Source: Pseudarthrobacter albicanus
GTDB lineage: Bacteria; Actinomycetota; Actinomycetes; Actinomycetales; Micrococcaceae
Assembly (NCBI RefSeq): GCF_018224015.1
Contig: NZ_JAGPOT010000013.1
Coordinates: forward strand, 28,627-92,626
Length of the DNA: 64,000 nt
Direction of reading: 5' to 3'
Position 1 is the first letter of the stretch. Each line of letters opens with the position of its first letter. Positions 49,101-57,015 of this stretch are shown here, piece after piece. Below the pieces are notes generated by a model. The model was given only the letters and a program-made list of their open reading frames with translations. It made no database searches and was not told the origin of the DNA. The position numbers were made by a program, and so were the translations under genes.

Positions 49101-49322
49101 ACTTCCTCGACCGCACTGACGCTGGTCCTGGTTCCGGTGTTGTACCGGCTGGTGGAAGGCCGGCGCGAGCGGAAAGCCCTGCTGAAGGCGCCCCGCCCCG
49201 CCGCCCGCCGCACTGCCCGCCACGCCGCCCCGGCACCCCTGGACGACCTTGCCGGGGACTTCCCGGACGACTTCGCCGATGACCTCCCGGACGCCGTTCC
49301 CCTCCCAACTGGCTCGCATTAG
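46101..49322 (+). CDS. RND-family efflux transporter, AcrB/SwrC type
   Basis: The 1073-residue protein has the 12-helix RND plan: N-terminal helix, two large extracellular loops, TM4 motif AIGRVVDDSIVVIENIKRHL with the proton-relay aspartates, and the second-half helix IVVTNAIVLIDLINQYRR. Single-gene RND pumps of this type occur in Gram-positives. The last residues PTGSH and the TAG come from the left arm of a 66-bp palindromic repeat, so the native C-terminus was probably changed by insertion. Likely role: drug, lipid or surfactant export. Confidence 0.92.
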   Translation: MFRLAKLSLANRALIALVTVFASVFGVITMSSLKQELIPSIEFPQITVITSMPGASPEVVDKQVSAPLETALNGVEGLESTSSTSRSGVSQIRLAFTYGTNLDRARNQIDRAVSNARQSLPKDVQPQAIAGSISDFPIVYLAVASDKPLSELNADLARLSVPRLQKLDGVRGAEVTGGATRNIRILPRPAAMAAAGAGVQSISNALKNNGTLVPAGTIEEQGRTLALQIGSPVDSLDAVKALPLGGAQNGATIGSVADVSIAEDARTSITRTNGKETLALSVTKKPEGDTVAISHAVKDAIPQLEAELGSNATFTPVFDQAPFIEKSIKDLTTEGLLGLGFAVAVILVFLMSVRSTLVTAVSIPLSLLITFIGLSATGYSLNILTLGALTIAIGRVVDDSIVVIENIKRHLSYGEAKLTAILTSIREVAGAITASTLTTVAVFLPIAFVAGLAGELFRPFALTVTIALVSSLLVSLTIVPVLAYWFLRTPADSGVPDASARETAAKAHEAEQRTLLQRGYLPVLTKTQRHPVLTLIAAVLVLGGTAAMSPLLATDLLGRSGENSMTVKQELPAGTSLADASAAAVKLENVLRGIDGVKDVQATTGNATSGFSALLSAGASNSSITVVTDEKANQGRLQDTVRNALAQLSGAGKITVGAQQGGFGTSSTVDITLTAATSADLTTASDAMVKAMDGVPGSSEVSTNLAASQAVVQVKVDRAKAVAAGLNEEQVAGVLAATVSPIPAGTVRIDTNDFPVRIGEGTRFTSIGAVRDIPLPTAAGAVPLGSVAAVEQVDVPVSITASNGQRTARVSVTPSGGNLGAVSTEVQNRLASVPLPPGVTAAIGGATTQQAESFAQLGLALLAAIAIVYVIMVAAFKSLVQPLILLVSVPFAATGAVALLLVTGVPLGLPSLIGMLMLVGIVVTNAIVLIDLINQYRRPRNGMPGMSVADAITHGARQRLRPILMTALATVFALTPMALGLTGGGGFISQPLAVVVIGGLTSSTALTLVLVPVLYRLVEGRRERKALLKAPRPAARRTARHAAPAPLDDLAGDFPDDFADDLPDAVPLPTGSH

Positions 49323-49369
49323 TTGTCGTTTAGAGGGCCCAAAACGACAACAATTGCCAGCTAGTTGGG
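49304..49369. repeat. 66-bp palindromic dispersed repeat, copy B
   Basis: Arms of 30 bp (left starts CCCAACTGGCTCGCA, right ends TGCCAGCTAGTTGGG) around a 6-bp centre (AGGGCC). The size, centre length and arm sequence TTGTCGTTT match copy A at 31691-31756. It overlaps the final codons of the RND gene. Confidence 0.9.
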
Positions 49370-49432
49370 CTCCCGGGGCGCCAGCCTGTGGATAACCCTC
49401 GGCAGGCCGCCAGGGTTTGCCACGATGGGGGT

Positions 49433-50374
49433 ATGAAGACGCCTCGACAATTACCGGAGCCGCTGGGCAGCGCTCCGTTTACGTTCCGGGAAGCGCTCGA
49501 CGCCGGAGCCAGCCACCGCAGGCTGCGGCACCCCGGCCTTGCGGCACCCAGCCGCGGCATCCGCATCCCTGCGTCGCCGGCCGGACCGCTGGCCGGAGCC
49601 GCGGCGCTGGTCCGGCCGCTCACCCGGATCACCGAATTTTCGGCGGCTTCGCATGCCACGGCATTCCGGCTCTGGGCACTGCCCGGATTCCTTCCCGGGG
49701 CCGACTCCCCCGGCATCCACATCTCGCGGCCGGACACCATGGCCATTCCGCGGCGGACGGGCGTGGTGGGCCACGTGGGCCAGTTCTTTCCGGACGAGAT
49801 CACCGGTCTGGACGGCCTCCTGCTCACAAGCCGCACCCGGACATGGTTGGACATCTCCCGCAGGATGAGCATCGACGAACTCACCGTCGTGGCTGACCAC
49901 CTGATCCGCAGGCCGCATCCCGAGCTGGAGGGCCGCAGCGAGGCACACGCCTGCATCGGGGAACTCGCGGAGATGCTGGACCGGCACAAGGGCACGCCCG
50001 GCATCCGCAAGGCGAGGCTGGCCCTGGAGCAGGCAAGGGTCGGCGCCGATTCCGCGCCTGAGACCAGGCTCCGTCTCGCGCTCGGACGGGCAGGCCTGCC
50101 GGAGCCCTGCCTGAACCCGCCCACGGAACTGCGGGCCGGCGTCGTGCGTCAACCCGATCTGGGGTACCCCGAATACCGCGTGGCCGTCGAATACGAAGGC
50201 GATAGCCACTCCGAGCCTGAGCAGATCATCCGCGATATCTCCCGCGAGGAGGATTTCAGCCGGGCGGGCTGGACGCTGGTCCGGCTGTCGAAGCGTCATA
50301 TGGCCAACGACGCCCGCTCCGCCGTCGCGAAGGTCCGCGCCGCTCTCCTTGCGCCGGGGAAGGCCGGGGAATAA
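49433..50374 (+). CDS. DUF559-like endonuclease-fold protein, AbiEi-like N-terminus
   Basis: The 313-residue protein has an N-terminal part resembling AbiEi-type antitoxin/type IV proteins (FREALDAGASHRRLRHPGLA) and a C-terminal PD-(D/E)xK-like domain: RQPDLGYPEYRVAVEYEGDS, then DISREEDFSRAGWTLVRLSK. Such proteins are frequent in actinobacteria and lack a proven role. CACGAT lies 6 nt before the ATG, a weak leaderless promoter. It follows the palindromic repeat. Confidence 0.75.
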   Translation: MKTPRQLPEPLGSAPFTFREALDAGASHRRLRHPGLAAPSRGIRIPASPAGPLAGAAALVRPLTRITEFSAASHATAFRLWALPGFLPGADSPGIHISRPDTMAIPRRTGVVGHVGQFFPDEITGLDGLLLTSRTRTWLDISRRMSIDELTVVADHLIRRPHPELEGRSEAHACIGELAEMLDRHKGTPGIRKARLALEQARVGADSAPETRLRLALGRAGLPEPCLNPPTELRAGVVRQPDLGYPEYRVAVEYEGDSHSEPEQIIRDISREEDFSRAGWTLVRLSKRHMANDARSAVAKVRAALLAPGKAGE

Positions 50375-50406
50375 ACGGGTGTGGTGGGCGTTATGCCGGG
50401 TGATAG

Positions 50407-50434
50407 ATGCATATGCATGGAAATGGTCTATACT
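50407..50434 (+). promoter_or_regulatory. Promoter with overlapping palindrome, probable MarR operator
   Basis: ATGCATATGCAT (50407-50418) is a perfect 12-bp palindrome covering the -35 position 17 bp before TATACT (50429-50434). The operon it precedes encodes its own MarR regulator, so repression by occlusion is likely. Confidence 0.6.
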
Positions 50435-50475
50435 TGAAACAGACCCCAAGAAGTCCAGAGAACGGAAGGCGCATC

Positions 50476-51600
50476 ATGCAAATCGGCGTATTCAGTGTCA
50501 GTGACATCACCACTGACCCCACCACCGGCCACACCCCCTCGGAAAACGACCGCATCAAGGCGTCTGTGGCGATCGCCAAGAAGGTCGAAGAAATCGGCAT
50601 GGACGTCTACGCCATCGGCGAGCACCACAACCCGCCGTTCTTTTCCTCCTCCCCCACCACCACCCTCGCGTACATCGCCGCCCAGACCGAGCGCATCATC
50701 CTGTCCACGGCGACCACGCTGATCACCACTAACGACCCGGTGAAGATCGCCGAGGACTTCGCCATGCTCCAGCACCTCGCCGACGGCCGCGTGGACCTGG
50801 TCCTGGGCCGCGGCAACACCGCCCCGGTCTACCCCTGGTTCGGCAAGAACATCCAGGACGGGGTGGAGCTCGCGATCGAGAACTACAGCCTGCTGCGCCG
50901 CCTCTGGGACGAGGACACCGTGAACTGGTCCGGAAAGTTCCGCACCCCGCTGCAGAACTTTACCTCCACGCCCCGCCCGCTCGACGGCGTCGCCCCCTTC
51001 GTGTGGCACGGCTCCATCCGCACCCCGCAGATCGCCGAAGTGGCCGCCTACTACGGCGACGGCTTCTTCGCGAACAACATCTTCTGGCCCAAGGAGCACT
51101 ACCAGCAGCTGATCAGCCTGTACCGGGAACGCTACGAGCACTACGGCCATGGCAAGGCGGACCAGGCGATCGTGGGCCTCGGCGGCCAGTTCTTCATGCG
51201 GAAGAACTCCCAGGACGCCGTCAAGGAGTTCCGCCCGTACTTCGACAACGCCCCGGTCTACGGCCACGGCCCGTCACTTGAGGACTTCACCTCGCAGACC
51301 CCGCTGACCGTCGGCAGCCCGCAGGAGGTCATCGAGAAGACCCTCGCCTTCCGGGAGTACTTCGGCGACTACCAGCGCCAGCTGTTCCTGATCGACCATG
51401 CCGGCCTCCCGCTGAAGACCGTACTGGAACAGCTGGACCTGTTCGGCGAAGAGGTCCTGCCGGTCCTGCGCAAGGAATACGCCGCCCTCAAGCCGGCCCA
51501 TGTTCCGGAACCGCCCACCCACGCCGGCCGCGTGGCAGCTTCACTGGCCGCAGGCGCCGTGGCGTCGCAGCCGAGTGAAACTGCCAGCCAGGACGCATAA
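50476..51600 (+). CDS. FMN-dependent luciferase-like monooxygenase, CE1758 family
   Basis: The 374-residue protein has the LLM barrel: MQIGVFSVSDITTDPTTGHT at the N-terminus, YAIGEHHNPPFFSSSP, and GRVDLVLGRGNTA. This matches the CE1758 group of actinobacterial flavin monooxygenases. Substrate is unknown. The ATG at 50476 is used as it gives the family N-terminus. Its TAA overlaps the MarR start by one base (TAATG), so the enzyme and regulator are coupled. Confidence 0.85.
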   Translation: MQIGVFSVSDITTDPTTGHTPSENDRIKASVAIAKKVEEIGMDVYAIGEHHNPPFFSSSPTTTLAYIAAQTERIILSTATTLITTNDPVKIAEDFAMLQHLADGRVDLVLGRGNTAPVYPWFGKNIQDGVELAIENYSLLRRLWDEDTVNWSGKFRTPLQNFTSTPRPLDGVAPFVWHGSIRTPQIAEVAAYYGDGFFANNIFWPKEHYQQLISLYRERYEHYGHGKADQAIVGLGGQFFMRKNSQDAVKEFRPYFDNAPVYGHGPSLEDFTSQTPLTVGSPQEVIEKTLAFREYFGDYQRQLFLIDHAGLPLKTVLEQLDLFGEEVLPVLRKEYAALKPAHVPEPPTHAGRVAASLAAGAVASQPSETASQDA

Positions 51601-52061
51601 TGTCCGCCAAGACGGCCGAGTCCTCTGTCCGCCTGGCCGCGGAGACCTGGGAAGCCCTGTTCCGCGCCCAGGTGGCGGTGATGCGCAGGCTGCAGGACAG
51701 CCCCGCCTTCAAAACGCTCGCGCTCAACGAGTACGACGTGCTCTTCACGCTGTCCCGATGCCCCTCCGGCTGGCTCCGCCTCAACGAGCTCAACGACCAC
51801 GTGCTGTTGAGCCAGTCCAGCCTGAGCCGGCTCGTGGAACGCCTCGGGAAGCGCGGGCTCGTGGAGCGGATGCCGGCCCCCGACGACGGCCGCGGCATCC
51901 GCATCCAGCTCACCGAGGCCGGCTGGGAGCTGCAGAAGCAGATCGGCCGGGAGCATGTCCGCGACATCGCCGCGCTCGTCTCCCCGGCCCTCACGGCGGA
52001 GGAACAGCAGGAGCTGCGGCGGCTGACCGAGAAGCTGCGGGCCTCGGTCAGCTCCCGCTGA
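51600..52061 (+). CDS. MarR-family regulator of the luciferase-like monooxygenase
   Basis: The 153-residue protein has LSQSSLSRLVERLGKRGLVE and the wing PAPDDGRGIRIQLTEAGWEL, typical of MarR. It is the second gene of a two-gene operon with the monooxygenase and probably binds the palindrome at 50407, relieved by a phenolic or oxidised ligand. Ligand is unknown. Confidence 0.88.
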   Translation: MSAKTAESSVRLAAETWEALFRAQVAVMRRLQDSPAFKTLALNEYDVLFTLSRCPSGWLRLNELNDHVLLSQSSLSRLVERLGKRGLVERMPAPDDGRGIRIQLTEAGWELQKQIGREHVRDIAALVSPALTAEEQQELRRLTEKLRASVSSR

Positions 52062-52095
52062 GCTGACGGTCCGGCGCGCCCCGCGCGGGCGTCGG

Positions 52096-52902
52096 CTAGC
52101 GGAGGGCGACGAGCTTCGCCGGATCCTCCTGGGGCAGTTCGCCGTTGACGACGGCGGTGACCTTCAGTTCCGTCAGCGACAGGCTGCCGCCCACGGTGGA
52201 CAGGAACGCGGTATCCGAGGAGTCGCGCCCGGCCGTGATCCGCAGCATGCTTTCGCGCGGCGCGAGCCCGGTGGGGTCGATGACATGCCAGGCCCCGTTG
52301 ATGTGGGCCTCGGCCACGGCATGGAAGTCCATGGGGCTCAGGCCCGGCGCATACACGGCGGCCAGACGGGCCGGAACGTTCCTGGACCGCAGCAGCGAAA
52401 TGGCGAGGTGGGCGAAGTCGCGGCACACGCCGCGGCGGTGCAGCAGCGACTCCACGGCGCCGTCGGTCCCCCTGGAGGAGCCGCTGACGTAGCGGAGTTC
52501 GCGGAAGACCCAGTTGCGCACGGCGTGCAGCAGTTCCTCGCCCTGGACGCCGCCGAATTCGGCGTAGGCCGTCGGCAGGAGCCTGTCGGACTCGGCGTAG
52601 CGGCTCGGCCGGACATACCGGATGAGTTCCATCAGGCCCGGTTCTTCCGGCAGCGCAAAGCCGGACACCGTGGCGGTGTACTCCACCAGCACGTCCGCGG
52701 GCTCTTCGAATTCCATGTAGTGGAAGCGCCCGCCGTGGTGGTCGCGCAGCTCGGTCAGGGCCACGCCTTCGCCGCCCGCGGTGACGGACAGGGACTCCTC
52801 GAGCGAGGCGTACCCGGCGTTCCGGGCCACGGCCACCGCCAGGGCGACTTTGGTGTCGGCCACGGTCTTGAAGGCCAGCCGGGCGGCCACAGTGCGTTCC
52901 AT
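52096..52902 (-). CDS. Transglutaminase-like protein
   Basis: The 268-residue protein has the Cys-His-Asp triad of the transglutaminase-like fold: RRGVCRDFAHLAI (Cys), MDFHAVAEAHI (His) and WHVIDPTG (Asp). The N-terminal beta domain is also present. No signal peptide is seen. Family members often act as proteases or amidases rather than crosslinkers. It is convergent with the MarR gene. Confidence 0.85.
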   Translation of the reverse strand: MERTVAARLAFKTVADTKVALAVAVARNAGYASLEESLSVTAGGEGVALTELRDHHGGRFHYMEFEEPADVLVEYTATVSGFALPEEPGLMELIRYVRPSRYAESDRLLPTAYAEFGGVQGEELLHAVRNWVFRELRYVSGSSRGTDGAVESLLHRRGVCRDFAHLAISLLRSRNVPARLAAVYAPGLSPMDFHAVAEAHINGAWHVIDPTGLAPRESMLRITAGRDSSDTAFLSTVGGSLSLTELKVTAVVNGELPQEDPAKLVALR

Positions 52903-52978
52903 GTATCTCCGGGGGTGTGAGGTGGCGGCAGGGGAACCAGCCGCCGTCGCCGGCCCGCGGTGTGCGCGGGGAGCGGGA

Positions 52979-53836
52979 CTAGTTTCTGATCTTCAGAGAC
53001 ATTAGCATCCGTTGGACGTTGGCGAATTCGGAGCCCTCGTTGACATATTTTGCGGCCTGGTCAAGGGTGTCGAAGGCCTTCGCCGGGGCGGCCTTCTGGT
53101 CGGGGGCCAGCGTCTTGAGCACCGCCAGGTCCCCGAAGGAATAGTCGCCCCTGCCGTCCGGCCCGCGGACCAGGTTCTGCAGCGCGCAGGACGTGCCCCC
53201 GGAGCCGCCCACGATGTTGGTGATGCCGTAGGAGCCGAAGTACTTGTAGCCCTGGATCACCCGGAACACCACATGGGGATCGATGGTCCCGGCGCCGCCG
53301 CCATGCGGAAGCTCCACCGGTACGCTGCTGACGACGACGTACGGCCTGGCGGCCCCGTCGGCGCAGGCAGGCACGGGCTGCGGCTGGAGCCCGGTCTGCA
53401 GCGTGGCGAGGTATCCGCCCCTGGCGTCCTTGACCTCGATCTTGAGCGCCCCCGGCATGGTTCCCGGATCCGGCGCGACGGACTGGGCCAGCCATTCCTG
53501 CGGCAGCTCGAAACTGACGCTTTTCGCGGGGTCGGTGAAGACTTTCCAGGCCGACGCCGTAGAGCCGGGCGCCGCTGCCGACCCGCCGCCGGAGGCGGTG
53601 GCCTCCGCCGTCGCGCCGGGCGAGGAGCCTCGCGAGGCACCGGACGCAGCGCCGGCGGACGCGCCGGGCGAGGAGCCCGACGACGACGCGTCCGGCGTCG
53701 TCGTTCCGGCCGGGCCGCTGCCGGCCGTCCATGCCGGCGTTCCCTTCCCGTCGCCGCTGCAGCCGGTAAGTGCGGCCGCGGCGACGCCGAGCGCAGCGGC
53801 GATCCGGATCCCGCGTGATAGTGCCGTCCCAGTCAT
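52979..53836 (-). CDS. Lipoprotein of unknown function
   Basis: The 285-residue protein has a lipobox ALTGC (Cys26), a Ser/Gly/Ala-rich linker of about 70 residues and a folded C-terminal domain (KVFTDPAKSVSFELPQEWLA and following) resembling actinobacterial surface lipoproteins of unknown role. It is divergent from the DUF1684 gene. I propose no function. Confidence 0.75.
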   Translation of the reverse strand: MTGTALSRGIRIAAALGVAAAALTGCSGDGKGTPAWTAGSGPAGTTTPDASSSGSSPGASAGAASGASRGSSPGATAEATASGGGSAAAPGSTASAWKVFTDPAKSVSFELPQEWLAQSVAPDPGTMPGALKIEVKDARGGYLATLQTGLQPQPVPACADGAARPYVVVSSVPVELPHGGGAGTIDPHVVFRVIQGYKYFGSYGITNIVGGSGGTSCALQNLVRGPDGRGDYSFGDLAVLKTLAPDQKAAPAKAFDTLDQAAKYVNEGSEFANVQRMLMSLKIRN

Positions 53837-53981
53837 GCTGCCAGCCTAACCGCCGTGACGACGGACACAGTGGAGCGCGCAGCGTCGGTTCGGTGTCGGC
53901 TGCCGCGGGGTTGCGGAGGCTCAAGGGTCCGCTCCGCCACGGGCGCAATCCGGGGCCCGGAAACCGGGCTACGCTGGGGGC

Positions 53982-54656
53982 ATGGCGGAACAGCAGTTTG
54001 ACGGAACGCATTTTGGGGACCAGGACAGCGTGGCGGACATCTCCGCCGTCGACATCGCGGACTGGCGGCTCCGGACCTTTGCCCTCTACGCCACCGTCCG
54101 GCAGATCGCCGCGGACGACCCCGCAGAGGCCCATTCCTACTGGCGCCAGGAGCGCGACCGGATGTTCGGCACGCACCCCGCATCGCCGCTGACTGCCGCC
54201 GCCAAGTCCAGCTTCGACGGGCTGAAGACAACGGACTACGATCCGATCTACCGCTTCCACATCCCCCTCACCAGTGAGGGCGCGGGCCGGGAAATGAACG
54301 TTGAGACCGGGACCGACGGCCTGGTGCGCTTCGTCCGGCTCGGGACGTTCGACCTTCCCGAGATGGGACAGCTGGCCGTCTGGAAACTGAACGGCTACGG
54401 CGGCGGCATCTTCGTGCCGTTCCGTGACGCCACCGCCGGACAGCCCGGCGGCAGCTACGGCGCGGGGCGGTACATGCTGGACACCATCAAGGGCGCCTTC
54501 CACGGCGTGCACGGTTCCGGCCCGAAGGCGGAGTTTGTCGTTGACTTCAACTTCGCCTACAACCCGTCCTGTGCCTACAACGAGGCGTGGGCATGTCCCC
54601 TGGCCGGTCCGTCCAACCGGCTGGCTGTGGAGATCCCGGCCGGCGAGCTGTACTGA
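53982..54656 (+). CDS. DUF1684 family protein
   Basis: The 224-residue protein contains the DUF1684 pattern: DWRLRTFALYATVR, the DYDPIYRFHIPL block, GTYGAGRY-type sequence (here GGSYGAGRYMLD) and LDFNFAYNPSCAYNEAWACPL-like end (here VDFNFAYNPSCAYNE and ACPLAGPSNRL). Function is unknown. TACGCT lies 6 nt before the ATG with no ribosome site, so it is probably leaderless. Its 3' end is followed by tandem copies of the last codons. Confidence 0.88.
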   Translation: MAEQQFDGTHFGDQDSVADISAVDIADWRLRTFALYATVRQIAADDPAEAHSYWRQERDRMFGTHPASPLTAAAKSSFDGLKTTDYDPIYRFHIPLTSEGAGREMNVETGTDGLVRFVRLGTFDLPEMGQLAVWKLNGYGGGIFVPFRDATAGQPGGSYGAGRYMLDTIKGAFHGVHGSGPKAEFVVDFNFAYNPSCAYNEAWACPLAGPSNRLAVEIPAGELY

Positions 54657-54686
54657 GCGAGCTGTACTGAGCGGGCTTTACTGAGC
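54645..54686. repeat. Three 14-bp tandem repeats spanning the DUF1684 stop
   Basis: GAGCTGTACTGAGC twice and GGGCTTTACTGAGC once in tandem (54645-54658, 54659-54672, 54673-54686). The first copy encodes the last codons and stop of DUF1684, so the array arose by slippage at the gene end. Confidence 0.75.
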
Positions 54687-54750
54687 GGGCTGGACCGTGC
54701 GGGCCGGCACTTTTTCGCGGAACGCGGCCGTACTGTGACAGTCTGGACGG

Positions 54751-55266
54751 ATGGAATCCCCTGCCGGCCCGGCCACCGACCCCGGGCGGCAGCTCCTTCC
54801 CGCCAGCCCCGTGCCCGCCGGGCCCCGCCAACCGGCAACGCTCCGGCGCCGCGGGATCTTCCGCTACCCCCTGGCCCGGCAGCTTGCCCGGTTCACCGGC
54901 GTCGGCATCGTCTGCACCATGGCGTCCCTGGCCCTCTATGCGGTTCTCCGGCCGTGGCTCGGATCCCAGCCGGCCAACGCGGGGGCCCTGATCATCACCT
55001 CGCTGATGAACACGGCGCTCAACCGGCGGCTGACCTTCAAGATCACCGAGCGCCGGCGGATGAAGCGCGACCACCTCAACGGGCTGATCGTGATCCTGGT
55101 GGCGCTGCTGATCACCGGCGGCAGCCTGGCTGTCCTGCACTGGGTCCGGCCGGATGCCTCGGTGGCCGATGAACTGTGGACCACCACCCTGTCCGGATTT
55201 ATCGCCACGGCCGTGCGGTTCACCCTGCTGCGGCACTGGATCTTCCGCCGCGCCCGGCACCGCTGA
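54751..55266 (+). CDS. GtrA-family membrane protein
   Basis: The 171-residue protein has a Pro-rich cytosolic start and four membrane helices from about residue 48; NTALNRRLTFKI and RFTLLRHWIFRR are GtrA features. GtrA proteins assist transfer of lipid-linked sugars across the membrane, for example for arabinogalactan or other wall glycans. It has no partner glycosyltransferase here. Confidence 0.85.
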   Translation: MESPAGPATDPGRQLLPASPVPAGPRQPATLRRRGIFRYPLARQLARFTGVGIVCTMASLALYAVLRPWLGSQPANAGALIITSLMNTALNRRLTFKITERRRMKRDHLNGLIVILVALLITGGSLAVLHWVRPDASVADELWTTTLSGFIATAVRFTLLRHWIFRRARHR

Positions 55267-55367
55267 GCATCCCGCCTTCCCCGCTGGCCACGAATGTGTG
55301 GAAGATTCGGCGCTTCCGGGTTGTTGACCTGATGGAGGGGAAACAAGTTCCGGAAAGGAATTCCGCC

Positions 55368-55976
55368 ATGATCCGCATAGCTGTCGTGCTCGGGAGCACC
55401 AGACCGGGGCGGCTGGGAAAGCCCGTGGCCGACTGGGTGCAGGCACGGGCAGCGGAGCGCGGCGACGCCGCCTTCGAGGTCCTCGACGTCGCCGACTTCG
55501 GCCTGCCTCTGCTGGACGAGCCGGTGCCCCCGTCAAGGGGCCGGTACAGCCAGGAGCACACCAGGGCCTGGTCGCAGGCGGTCAACGCCTTCGACGGCTA
55601 CATTTTCGTCACCGGCGAGTACAACCATTCCATTCCCGGGGCGCTGAAGAACGCACTGGACTACCTGTACAAGGAGTGGAACAACAAGGCCGCCGGCTTC
55701 GTCAGCTACGGCAGTGCCGGCGGCACCCGGGCCGTGGAACACCTCCGGTCCGTGGCCGGGGAGCTGCAGATGGCGGACGTCCGCGCCCAGGTCGCGCTGC
55801 CGTTGGCCACCGAGTTTGAGGGCTACCGCACCTTCACGCCGTCGGAGAATGCCGAAAAGAACCTGCAGACGCTGTTGGACCAGGTCATCGCCTGGGCCGC
55901 TGCCCTCAAGGTCCTCCGCCCTGGAAAGGAACAGGACACGGGGGCCTACACCCTGGCCGGCCCAAACAAGGGCTGA
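55368..55976 (+). CDS. NADPH-dependent FMN reductase
   Basis: The 202-residue flavodoxin-fold protein has the phosphate-binding loop VVLGSTRPGRLGKPVADW and the flavin pocket GEYNHSIPGALKNALDYLY. It reduces FMN or quinones with NAD(P)H. AAAGGAA precedes the ATG. It could supply FMNH2 to the luciferase-like monooxygenase 4 kb away, but this is speculation. Confidence 0.88.
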   Translation: MIRIAVVLGSTRPGRLGKPVADWVQARAAERGDAAFEVLDVADFGLPLLDEPVPPSRGRYSQEHTRAWSQAVNAFDGYIFVTGEYNHSIPGALKNALDYLYKEWNNKAAGFVSYGSAGGTRAVEHLRSVAGELQMADVRAQVALPLATEFEGYRTFTPSENAEKNLQTLLDQVIAWAAALKVLRPGKEQDTGAYTLAGPNKG

Positions 55977-56075
55977 GAAAGCACCGGCAACGCCACTGCC
56001 CTGCTCTCGGGCGGATCCTCGAGCCGTGAGGGGCCCGGACCTCTCCGGGGCGGCCGCGGGCCTGGTCCGGGGCGC

Positions 56076-56906
56076 TCAGGCGGTGCTCCCCGCGCTCCCG
56101 CGGGACGGAACGGTTCGACCGGCGGCCCGGGGTTTCCTGGAAGGGGCCGGCAGGCCGGCGGGGCCATCGTCGAGATCGGGGTGGGGGCTGGGCGGCGAAC
56201 CGGCGGTAACGATGTCCAGGGCCGCCTGCTCAAGGTCCGCAGACCGGCTCCGTGCGGCCGTGTGGAGGTAGTGGGAAGCTGCCTCGTAACTGAGCCGGTA
56301 TTCGTCCATCAGGATCCGCAACGCTTCACCGACGAGGTCACGGGATCCGGGTGCGGGGAGACGCCCGGCGTCGGATTCTTTCTTCGCGGACAGCTGCATT
56401 GCGAGGCTGAGTCCGCGCATGCCCTGCCGGGTGCAACTGCGCGCCTTGGTGATGTCCTCGCTGGTGAAGGAGTGCGGCAGCGGCGCGTACAGGTTGACCG
56501 AGGCGGCGAACACGCCTTCTGACACCAGGGGAACGGACAGCAGTGACCGGACCCCGTAACCGGCAACTGCACTCGCGTATCCCGGCCAGCGGCGTTCCAG
56601 GCCCGCATCCCCGACATGCACAAATTCGCCGCCGCGCATTGCCGTCAGGGCCGGACCGTCGTCGAAAGAATGCTGGAGCCGGTCGATGGCCGCCGTGTGG
56701 GCGCTGTCTGCCACCCAGGTGCTGGCTTTCCCGGCCCGGAGAATGGCGAGGGCCCAGTTCATTCCCCGGCCGGCGCCGCCGAGATCCGCCATCAACCCGC
56801 CCAGGACGCTCCGGAGGAAGGTGCCGACCTCAGCGCTGTCCAGCACCAGGTCGAGGATGGCGGCGGGCGGTCCGCCTGGGGGGCCCGCGGCAGTTCTGTC
56901 GGCCAT
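56076..56906 (-). CDS. GAF-ANTAR RNA-binding regulator
   Basis: The 276-residue protein has a GAF domain (about residues 20-175) and an ANTAR domain (about 185-245: LRILMDEYRLSYEAASHYLH then SADLEQAALDIV). ANTAR domains bind paired hexaloop RNA hairpins and prevent transcription termination. The last 25 residues are basic and unstructured. No obvious ANTAR-type hairpin pair was found next to it. Input signal is unknown. Confidence 0.85.
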   Translation of the reverse strand: MADRTAAGPPGGPPAAILDLVLDSAEVGTFLRSVLGGLMADLGGAGRGMNWALAILRAGKASTWVADSAHTAAIDRLQHSFDDGPALTAMRGGEFVHVGDAGLERRWPGYASAVAGYGVRSLLSVPLVSEGVFAASVNLYAPLPHSFTSEDITKARSCTRQGMRGLSLAMQLSAKKESDAGRLPAPGSRDLVGEALRILMDEYRLSYEAASHYLHTAARSRSADLEQAALDIVTAGSPPSPHPDLDDGPAGLPAPSRKPRAAGRTVPSRGSAGSTA

Positions 56907-57015
56907 GCTCCACGCCTAAGTATCGCGACGCGACGGCTCGCTGCTGAACCGATATGAAAAGCATACGTCCGTCAGCATGCCGCCGGTCATGGCCCCGGCA
57001 GGCCGGCAAGCGGAG

